Notes under the pieces: generated by a model
Database searches by the model: none
What the model was told of the DNA's origin: nothing
What the model saw: the letters and a program-made list of their open reading frames with translations, nothing else
In this document: in pieces, positions 6,239 through 12,346 of the stretch
How positions within the stretch are numbered: position 1 is the first letter of the stretch
How the letters are laid out: each line of letters opens with the position of its first letter
Program-made: the position numbers and the translations under genes
Assembly: GCA_035528235.1 (NCBI GenBank)
Contig: DATKZB010000043.1
Coordinates: forward strand, 1-19,037
Source: DATKZB01 sp035528235
GTDB lineage: Bacteria > Planctomycetota > Phycisphaerae > FEN-1346
DNA: 19,037 nt
Direction of reading: 5' to 3'

Positions 6239-7237
6239 ATGCGTCCAATCGATTCCGACACGATCGGCCTGACGGCCACCGTCCCGGTGGAGGTGCTCCT
6301 GGCCGCCGGCGCCCGGCCGCTCGACCTCAACAACGTCTTCATCACGGCCGACGACCCGCGGGCCCTGGTGGCGGAGGCCGAGCACCGCGGGTTCCCCATC
6401 AACTGCTGCGCGTGGATCAAGGGTATCTACGCGACGGCCCGGCGGCTGGGCGTCACGCGGGTCATCGGCGTCGTCCAGGGCGACTGCTCGAACACGCACG
6501 CCCTCATGGAGGTCCTGGCGTCGGAGGGCGTCGAGGTCATCGACTTCAATTACCCGTACCCGAAAGAGCGGGCGGCCCTGGCCGCGGCCATCGACGGTCT
6601 GGCCCGCCGCCTGGGCACCACGCGCCAGGACGCCGAACGTTGGCGCGAGCGCCTCGTGCCCCTTCGCGCTACGCTGGCCGAGATCGATCGCCTGACGTGG
6701 CGCGACGGCCGGGTCACCGGCGAGGAGAACCACCGGTGGCTGGTCGGGTCGAGCGACTTCGGCGGCGACCCCGAGGCGTACGGCCGCGCGGCCGAGACGT
6801 TCGCGGCCGAGGCCCGGGCGCGGGCGCCCGCGACGCATCGGCATCGGTTGGGGTATCTGGGCATCCCGCCCATCTGTGGGGGGCTGTACGGGTTTCTCGG
6901 CGACCTGGGCGCCGCCGTCGTGTTCAATGAGTTCCAGCGGCAGTTCAGCATGCCGTCGCGGGCGGCCGACCTCGTCGAACAGTACGCGGCGTACACCTAT
7001 CCGTACGGCACGGCCGGCCGCATCGACGACATCCGCCGGGCGGTCGGCGAGCGGCGGCTCGACGGCTTGGTGCATTACGTGCAGACGTTCTGTTTCCGGC
7101 ACATCCAGGACCGGCTCCTGCGCGAGGCCCTGGACGTGCCGATGTTGACGCTGGAGTTCGACCGGCCCGGGCCGCTCGATGCCCAGGCCCGCACGCGCCT
7201 CGAGGCGTTCATCGAGATGCTCGACGCCCGCGTTTAG
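6239..7237 (+). CDS. 2-hydroxyacyl-CoA dehydratase D-component (HgdB/FldC-like) family protein
   Basis: 332 aa. The C-terminal block is diagnostic: TFCFRHIQDRLLREAL, then a LTLEFDRPG stretch, then ARTRLEAFIEML. N-terminal cysteines lie in NCCAWIKG (Cys56, Cys57) and GDCSN (Cys83), with Cys213 and Cys285 further on. Characterised relatives bind a [4Fe-4S] cluster through three such cysteines and act with a second subunit and an ATP-driven activator (HgdC type) in radical dehydration or benzoyl-CoA reduction. Neither partner is nearby, so this may be an orphan of the family acting on another substrate. The start at ATG 6239 has no ribosome site; an in-frame TTG at 6203 lies in the presumed promoter. 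The TAG stop is part of a repeat unit (7232-7237), but the family's normal C-terminus is complete just before it. Confidence 0.8.
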   Translation: MRPIDSDTIGLTATVPVEVLLAAGARPLDLNNVFITADDPRALVAEAEHRGFPINCCAWIKGIYATARRLGVTRVIGVVQGDCSNTHALMEVLASEGVEVIDFNYPYPKERAALAAAIDGLARRLGTTRQDAERWRERLVPLRATLAEIDRLTWRDGRVTGEENHRWLVGSSDFGGDPEAYGRAAETFAAEARARAPATHRHRLGYLGIPPICGGLYGFLGDLGAAVVFNEFQRQFSMPSRAADLVEQYAAYTYPYGTAGRIDDIRRAVGERRLDGLVHYVQTFCFRHIQDRLLREALDVPMLTLEFDRPGPLDAQARTRLEAFIEMLDARV

Positions 7238-7396
7238 CCGTCGCCGTTGCGGCGAAACGAGCCGTGTTTAGCCGTCGCCGGCACGGCGACGTGGCTTGGC
7301 CGGCGCTGCCCGCGGCCGTGCCGGCCGCGGCTAAACGGGCGCGATGGCGCCGGCGGCTGCGGCGTTATCGTTTAGCCGTCGCCGGCACGGCGACGT
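7232..7396. repeat. REP-like cluster of four units: A 7232-7258 (decayed), A 7266-7292, B 7310-7336, A 7370-7396
   Basis: The first unit keeps GTTTAG and the left arm, but its loop reads TTG and its right arm is degraded; its TAG is the stop codon of the preceding gene. The second A unit (loop GCA, last stem pair mismatched) is separated from B by a 17-nt spacer nearly identical to 12213-12229. B and the last A are 33 nt apart. The cluster fills most of the space before the flippase-like gene and provides the spurious N-terminal extension of its open frame. Confidence 0.85.
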
Positions 7397-7433
7397 GGCG
7401 GGCCGGCGAGCAACGAAACGGGCGAGGAATCCC

Positions 7434-8501
7434 GTGAGCGAAGGTATCCGCAAGACCGTCTGGCACGTCGTCCGGCTGCTGGTGATGGCGGCACTGGTGG
7501 CGTACGTCGTCGGCCAGGCGCAGTGGGATGATGAGGTCAGTTCCGACGGCGCCCACACCGAGGGCATCAAGAGCATCGCGCTGCGCCTGGCCGACCACGG
7601 GGGCTGGGTCGTGGCGGCCCTGGCCGTCATGATGCTCCAGTCGCCCGTCGGGGCGGTCCGGTGGCGGCTGTTGCTGGGCGTCCAGGGCATTCACATCACG
7701 TTTCTGGAGAGCCTGCGGCTAACGTACATCGGGTGGTTCTTCAACAACTGGTTGCCGGGCGGCACGGGCGGCGACTTCGTCAAAGCCTACTACATTGCCG
7801 CGCGGACCCACCAGAAGGCCGAGGCCGTGACGGTCGTCTTCCTCGACCGGCTGGTAGGGCTGGTGGCGATGTGCCTGCTGGGCGCGGCGGCGGTGGCGTT
7901 CAGTTGGGCCGACGAGCGTGTCCGCGTGGCCCAGATTCTCATCGGCGTTTTTCTGGCGGCGGTGCTGGCGGCCGCGGTGGTGTTTTACAGCCAGCGGCTG
8001 AGGAACGCCATCGGTGCCGGCCGGTTGCTGGCGCGTCTGCCCCTGGCGGCCACGATGGCGCGCGTCGAGCGGGCCCTCTTTGTCTACCGGTATCACCAGG
8101 CGAAGGTGGCGTTGGCCCTGGTGTACAGTTGGGCGACCCAAGGGGTGGCGCTGCTGGCCATGTGGTGGCTGGCCATGTCGCTGGGCAGCCACGCGGCCTG
8201 GAGCCATTACTTCGTCACGATGCCGGTCGTGTGGATCGGGTGGTCGCTGATTCCGGTGCCGGGCGGGTTCGGCGTGGCCGAGACGCTGGCCCAGAAACTG
8301 TTCACGCCGGCCGTGCTGGGCGGGACGGTGCCGCTGCCCGCCGCCGAGGCCGCCACGCTGACCCTGGCCATGATGCTGGCCTACCGGGTGGTCCAGATGC
8401 TGGTGACGTTGCCGGGGGCCGTCTTGTACCTGACCCGCCGCACGGGCGTCTCGCCCCGGCACATGCGCGAGGAACTGGAGGCCGAGACGCCGCCGGCGTG
8501 A
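7434..8501 (+). CDS. Flippase-like integral membrane protein (LPG synthase TM-region/UPF0104 family)
   Basis: 355 aa from GTG 7434, preceded by GAGG at 6-nt spacing. The open frame runs 90 nt further upstream, but that part is repeat sequence. About eight hydrophobic helices are visible. Family hallmarks are WFFNNWLPGGTGGDF (101-115), the FLDRLVGL loop after it, and IPVPGGFGVAE near the seventh helix. This fold is shared with the membrane half of MprF and with proteins such as AglD, thought to move lipids or lipid-linked sugars across the membrane. There is no lysyltransferase domain, so it is not a full lysylphosphatidylglycerol synthase. It is followed after 37 nt by the PHP gene, probably in one operon. 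Substrate unknown. Confidence 0.85.
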   Translation: MSEGIRKTVWHVVRLLVMAALVAYVVGQAQWDDEVSSDGAHTEGIKSIALRLADHGGWVVAALAVMMLQSPVGAVRWRLLLGVQGIHITFLESLRLTYIGWFFNNWLPGGTGGDFVKAYYIAARTHQKAEAVTVVFLDRLVGLVAMCLLGAAAVAFSWADERVRVAQILIGVFLAAVLAAAVVFYSQRLRNAIGAGRLLARLPLAATMARVERALFVYRYHQAKVALALVYSWATQGVALLAMWWLAMSLGSHAAWSHYFVTMPVVWIGWSLIPVPGGFGVAETLAQKLFTPAVLGGTVPLPAAEAATLTLAMMLAYRVVQMLVTLPGAVLYLTRRTGVSPRHMREELEAETPPA

Positions 8502-8538
8502 CGGGGGGCGGACCGGCCCGGGGGGCGAGGGCGTAAAG

Positions 8539-9570
8539 ATGCACGAGGTCGTCGGCGCCATCCATCTGCATTCGTGTTATAGCGACGGCAGCGGCACGCT
8601 GCGCGACATCACCGCCGCGGCCGCGCGGGCCGGCATCGACTTCGTCGTCCTGACGGACCACGACACCCTCGCCCCGGCGACCGACCAGTGGCAGGGCTGG
8701 CACGACGGCGTCCTGCTGGTGACCGGCGCCGAAATCACCTGCCGCGAACGCAGCCACGTCGTCGTGCTGGGCGCCGCCGACGTCGAGCAACTGCGGTGGA
8801 AACCCCTGCGGCGGGTCCTCTTCGACCTGGCGAACCAGGGGGCGGCCGCGTTTGTCGCTCACGCCCATCCCGCCCACATCATGGGCATCTCGCTGAAGGC
8901 CGGCGAACTCGTCGACTGGGAGGTCCCCGGCTTCACCGGCGTCGAACTCTGGTCGTTCATGCACGACGTCTGCGACGGCCTGACGCCGTGGCGAATGCCG
9001 TCGTTCCTCTACTCCTGGCGCGAGTACATCCGCGGCCCCCATCCCGACACCATGGCCCACTGGGACCGCATCACGCAGCAGCGGTGTTTCCCGGCCATCG
9101 GGGCGCTGGACAACCATGCCATCGTGGTGCCGGTCGTGGGCAAACGGTTTTTGCCCTACGAAGAAGGATTCCGGACGCTGCGGACCCACGTGTTCTGCCA
9201 GGAGTGGACGGGCACGGCCGCCGACGCCGACCGCCTGGTCGAGGCCATCTGCGCGGGCCGAGCGCTGCTCGCGCTCGACCTGCTGGCCGACGCGCGGGGC
9301 TTCGTGTTCGAGGCCGACTGGGCCGGCCAGACGCTCGGCATGGGCGAGGAGCGGACTTGGGCGGGGCCGGCGGCGCTGCGGGTCCGGTCGCCCCAGGCGG
9401 CGCACCTGGTCCTGGTCCGCGACGGCGTGAGGGTGGCCGAGGCCCAGGCCGACGCCCTCGACTACCGGGCCGAGACGCCCGGCGTGTACCGGGCCGAGGC
9501 GTACTTGGACGGCCGGCCGTGGATCTTCACGAACCCCATCTACCTGCGGCCGCCGGAGTGGGGCGAATGA
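8539..9570 (+). CDS. PHP-domain metal-dependent phosphoesterase-like protein
   Basis: 343 aa. The N-terminal PHP domain has its metal ligands in order: HLHSCYSDG (His9, His11, Asp16), LTDHD (Asp40, His41), GAEIT (Glu65), AHAHP (His108, His110) and ALDNHA (Asp191, His193). PHP proteins of this stand-alone kind hydrolyse phosphoesters with a di- or trinuclear metal centre. The final 90 residues look like a small beta-sandwich (a VRSPQAAHLVLVRDG stretch and a GVYRAEAYLDGRPWIFTNPIYL stretch), frequent at the end of secreted or polysaccharide-related PHP proteins, but no signal peptide is seen. ATG 8539 has GAGGG 7 nt upstream. The stop codon overlaps the next start (ATGA at 9567-9570), so the alkyltransferase is translationally coupled. 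Substrate unknown. Confidence 0.85.
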   Translation: MHEVVGAIHLHSCYSDGSGTLRDITAAAARAGIDFVVLTDHDTLAPATDQWQGWHDGVLLVTGAEITCRERSHVVVLGAADVEQLRWKPLRRVLFDLANQGAAAFVAHAHPAHIMGISLKAGELVDWEVPGFTGVELWSFMHDVCDGLTPWRMPSFLYSWREYIRGPHPDTMAHWDRITQQRCFPAIGALDNHAIVVPVVGKRFLPYEEGFRTLRTHVFCQEWTGTAADADRLVEAICAGRALLALDLLADARGFVFEADWAGQTLGMGEERTWAGPAALRVRSPQAAHLVLVRDGVRVAEAQADALDYRAETPGVYRAEAYLDGRPWIFTNPIYLRPPEWGE

Positions 9571-10142
9571 GCGGCCCGCCCGCCACGGCCGTCCGCGTCT
9601 TCGAGACGCCCCTGGGCCGCATCGGCGTCGTCGCCACGGCCCGGGGCCTCGCCCGCGTGATGTTGCCCAACGAGGTTGCGCGATGCTTACCCGTCGCCGG
9701 CACGGCGACGCGATGCGCCGAGGGCTCGCGGCCGTGCCGGCCGCGGCTAAACGACAGCGCGGCTGGTCGTCGGGCGGCGGCCCATGCGGCGCGGGCCGAG
9801 CGCGAGATTCGGGCGTACCTGTCGGGCCGTCGGCGGACGTTCGGCGTGCCGCTCGATTTGGCCGGCGTGCCGCCGTTTCGCCGCAAGGTGCTGCGGGCCG
9901 CCCGGCGGATTCCGTACGGCGCCACCGCGACGTACGCCGAGGTGGCCCGGCGTGCGGGCAATCCGCGCGCCGCCCGGGCCGCGGGTCAGGCGATGGCCCA
10001 CAACCCGTTGGCCCTGGTGGTGCCGTGCCATCGGGTGGTGGCGTCGGGCGGTGGGTTGGGCGGTTTCGGCGGCGGCCTGGCCCTCAAGAGGCGGCTCCTG
10101 GCCCTGGAGGCCGGCCGGCCGCGGCGTGGCGTAACCCCTTAG
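9567..10142 (+). CDS. ogt: Ogt-type methylated-DNA--protein-cysteine methyltransferase with in-frame repeat insertion
   Basis: 191 aa. Removes alkyl groups from O6-alkylguanine by transfer to its own cysteine. Motifs: TPLGRIG (14-20), FGVPLDLAG (92-100), FRRKVLRAARRIPYGATATYAEVA with helix residues 104-127, ARAAG with probable arginine finger Arg136, and active site PCHRVV (153-158) with Cys154. The GFGGG and LLALE ends are also present. AMAHNP replaces the more usual A-x-G-x-NP. Residues 40-62, in the linker between the N-terminal and active-site domains, are encoded by a REP-like pair (9685-9752). The frame stays open, and the protein is longer in this linker than E. coli Ogt. The linker is a surface region in the family, so activity may survive, but this is untested. 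The start overlaps the PHP stop by 4 nt. Confidence 0.85.
   Translation: MSGPPATAVRVFETPLGRIGVVATARGLARVMLPNEVARCLPVAGTATRCAEGSRPCRPRLNDSAAGRRAAAHAARAEREIRAYLSGRRRTFGVPLDLAGVPPFRRKVLRAARRIPYGATATYAEVARRAGNPRAARAAGQAMAHNPLALVVPCHRVVASGGGLGGFGGGLALKRRLLALEAGRPRRGVTP
9685..9752. repeat. REP-like pair inside the ogt reading frame (A 9685-9711, B 9726-9752)
   Basis: The A unit has a perfect 9-bp stem core with loop GCA, but its head reads GCTTAC rather than GTTTAG. The B unit is intact apart from T as first stem base. The spacer is 14 nt. The pair is translated without a stop as part of the ogt linker. Confidence 0.85.
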
Positions 10143-10168
10143 CTACGGGCATGGCGTTGCGCCGTATC

Positions 10169-10192
10169 CGAGCCGCGACCGTGAGGGAGCGG
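10169..10192. repeat. Single copy of a CCGCGACCGTGAGGGAGCGG-type repeat
   Basis: The core at 10173-10192 has CCGC/GCGG ends that can pair. Read on the minus strand in one frame it encodes LPHGRGSDT, a peptide I remember recurring in spurious planctomycete ORFs. That makes it a likely dispersed repeat of a third type. Only one copy is in this window, so the call rests on recollection and the terminal pairing. Confidence 0.35.
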
Positions 10193-10223
10193 TGCCGTCT
10201 CAGCGGCATGCCCGGTAAAGTTC

Positions 10224-10252
10224 TTGCCCGCCATGGGTGCCGCGGATAGACT
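10224..10252 (+). promoter_or_regulatory. Possible promoter of the S55 gene
   Basis: TTGCCC (10224-10229), a 17-bp spacer and TAGACT (10247-10252), the same layout as 6203-6231. The transcript would have a leader of about 38 nt containing GAGGG before ATG 10297. A TTGACA at 10273-10278 is too near the start to serve this gene. Confidence 0.35.
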
Positions 10253-10296
10253 GCCCGGCTGCCCACCCACGGTTGACAGACGAGGGACTTCGGCCC

Positions 10297-12123
10297 ATGC
10301 GCACGCGGACGGTTTGTCTGGTCCTGGGGTTGACGCTGGTCCTGGCTGCCGCCGCGGCCGGCGCCGACGCTCCCCCACTCGACCTGAAGCGGTACATGCC
10401 CCTGGGCGAGGTCAAGCCCGACATGACCGGCGTCGGCAAGACGACGCTGCGGGGCACGTCGATCGTCGAGTTCCAGGTCCGGGTGCTGGCGGTCCTGAAG
10501 AAGTTCGGGCCCAAGCGCGACCTCATCGTGGTCCAGTGCAGCGGGGCCGGGCTGGAGGAGAGCGGCGTCATCGCCGGCATGAGCGGCAGCCCCGTCTACA
10601 TCGACGGCCGACTTATCGGGGCCGTGGCGTACTCGTTCCGATGGTGCAAGTTGCCCATCGCGGGCGTGCAGCCCATCGAGCAGATGCTGCGCGTGACCGA
10701 CGCGTCGCCGTGGAAGGTTGCCGGGCCCGCGGCCGGGCGTGCGGCGGGCCGCGCGTGGGCGGCCGACGAGGCCGTGCCGGTGCCGGCGTCGGCCCTGGCG
10801 TCGGCGGGTCTGCCGGCCGGTTGGTCCGAGCGGGGCGCGTGTCAGATGCAGCCCATCCAGACGCCCGTCATGGTCTCGGGCGTTACCAGCCGCGCACTCG
10901 ACCGCCTGGCCGAGCACTTGGCGCCCTTCGGCATGGTTCCGATGCAGGGCGGCGGGGCCGAGATGGAACTGCCCGAGGTCACCCGCCTCGAGCCGGGCGC
11001 GCCGCTGGCCGTGGGCCTGGTGCGCGGCGACATCGAGATGGCCGTCATGGGCACGGTGACCGAGATGGTCGGCGACCGGCTCTACGGTTTCGGCCACTCC
11101 ATGTTCGGCGAGGGCGAGGCCGACCTGCCGATGATGGCGGGCGTGGCCAAGGTGGTCATTCCGTCGCTGTCGGGGTCGTTCCGCATCGGGGCGGCGGGGA
11201 AGGAAGTCGGCCGGCTCGTCTGGGACGAGGCGACGGGCGTGCTCGGGCGCCTGGGCGACCAGCGGGCACCCACCATGCCGGTGACCGTCCGCGTGACGGG
11301 GCCCGGCCGGGGCGTCGAGCGGACGTTCCGGTGCCAGGTGGTCCGGCACCGGCGTCTGACGGGGTCGTTGGCGGCCTCGGTGGCCGGCAGCGCGCTGACC
11401 ACTTACGCCGACCTGCCGCGCGACCACACCGTCGCCTTCCGCGTCCGCGTCAAGCCCGAGGGCCGCAACCCCATCGTGCTCGACAACCTGGCGGTCTCGC
11501 CCAACGGCGACATCTACGTCGAGGCCGTGGTCCGCAACGTCGTGGGCCTGCTGATGGAGAACCCGTTCCAGAACCTCTTGGTCGAGTCGGTCGAGGTCGA
11601 GGCCGTGGTCGAGCCGGTGTCGCGGATGGCCGAGATCGAGGAGACGCGTCTTCTGCGCAACGCCGTGCGGCCGGGCGGCACGGTGCCGGTCGAGGTGCAG
11701 GTCCGGCCGTGGCGCCAGGAGCCGCGATGGATCCAGGTGGCGGTGCCCGTGCCGGCCGACTACCCCGAGGGCAAGTACACCGTCGTCCTGTGCGGCGCCG
11801 ACGAGGCCCTGCGTCAGGAGATGCGCGAGGCGCCCGCGCGGTTCCGGGCCGACGACGTCGACAGCCTTATCGAGAACCTGGCTTATGACGAGCGGCGCGA
11901 CCAGTTGTTCGTCCGGCTCGAGGCCCCCGGCAAGGGCATCGCCGTCGGCCGCGACGAACTGCCGAACCTGCCCGAGACGATGCGGTCGGTCCTGACGGGC
12001 GCGGCCCGACGCCAGGTGACCGGCGTCGTGGGCTCGATCGTCACGAGGCAGCCCATCGGGTACGTGTTGCAGGGCAGCAGCAAACTCGAGATTACAGTCG
12101 ACCGCCAGGCGCCGCGCGATTAG
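10297..12123 (+). CDS. Secreted SpoIVB peptidase S55 domain-containing protein
   Basis: 608 aa from ATG 10297 (GAGGG upstream); an in-frame codon at 10237 would put 20 residues ahead of the signal peptide (1-24, ending AGADA). The first 135 residues match the S55 family: EVKPDMTGVGKTTLRG, a RDLIVVQ strand, VIAGMSGSPVYIDGRLIGAVAY with probable nucleophile Ser96, then PIAGVQPIEQM. A second block has DRLYGFGHSMF, whose His267 is the likely catalytic histidine. Later parts (about 330-600) look beta-rich and are not recognised. In B. subtilis SpoIVB the histidine (236) precedes the serine (378); here the order is reversed. No PDZ domain is evident and nothing else points to sporulation. Probably a periplasmic or surface serine protease or its inactive relative; substrate unknown. 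Confidence 0.8.
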   Translation: MRTRTVCLVLGLTLVLAAAAAGADAPPLDLKRYMPLGEVKPDMTGVGKTTLRGTSIVEFQVRVLAVLKKFGPKRDLIVVQCSGAGLEESGVIAGMSGSPVYIDGRLIGAVAYSFRWCKLPIAGVQPIEQMLRVTDASPWKVAGPAAGRAAGRAWAADEAVPVPASALASAGLPAGWSERGACQMQPIQTPVMVSGVTSRALDRLAEHLAPFGMVPMQGGGAEMELPEVTRLEPGAPLAVGLVRGDIEMAVMGTVTEMVGDRLYGFGHSMFGEGEADLPMMAGVAKVVIPSLSGSFRIGAAGKEVGRLVWDEATGVLGRLGDQRAPTMPVTVRVTGPGRGVERTFRCQVVRHRRLTGSLAASVAGSALTTYADLPRDHTVAFRVRVKPEGRNPIVLDNLAVSPNGDIYVEAVVRNVVGLLMENPFQNLLVESVEVEAVVEPVSRMAEIEETRLLRNAVRPGGTVPVEVQVRPWRQEPRWIQVAVPVPADYPEGKYTVVLCGADEALRQEMREAPARFRADDVDSLIENLAYDERRDQLFVRLEAPGKGIAVGRDELPNLPETMRSVLTGAARRQVTGVVGSIVTRQPIGYVLQGSSKLEITVDRQAPRD

Positions 12124-12137
12124 TTGGCCGGTGATGC

Positions 12138-12293
12138 CCGCGGCCGTGCCGGCCGCGGCTAAACGACGGCGCGTGGGCCTTGGTCGTTTAGCCGTCGCCG
12201 GTACGGCGACGGGGCTTGGCCGGTGATGCTCGCGGCCGTGCCGGCCGCGGCTAAACGAGGGTGCACGCGCGGCCGCGGCGACCGCGGTTAAAC
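12138..12293. repeat. REP-like cluster: B 12138-12164, A 12186-12212, B 12230-12256, decayed B 12267-12293
   Basis: Three good units alternate in orientation with spacers of 21 and 17 nt, both resembling spacers elsewhere in the window. The fourth has TTAAAC and a disrupted stem. The cluster begins 15 nt after the S55 stop and ends 54 nt before the next start, filling most of the space between two plus-strand genes. Confidence 0.85.
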
Positions 12294-12346
12294 GATAGTT
12301 CGAGGGGCACGACCAGGACCGGGAATCCAGAGTGCCGGAGTCATTC

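Noticed and set aside
4396..6420. A 674-codon minus-strand frame opposite the GH63-like gene
   Set aside because: No recognisable motif, crosses two real plus-strand genes, and has a typical shadow composition.
7344..7433. N-terminal extension of the flippase-like protein
   Set aside because: It is encoded by a REP-like unit and flank; a GTG with a good ribosome site at 7434 fits the family start.
10273..10278. TTGACA as a -35 box for the S55 gene
   Set aside because: It lies only 18 nt before the start codon, leaving no room for a -10 and a transcribed ribosome site.
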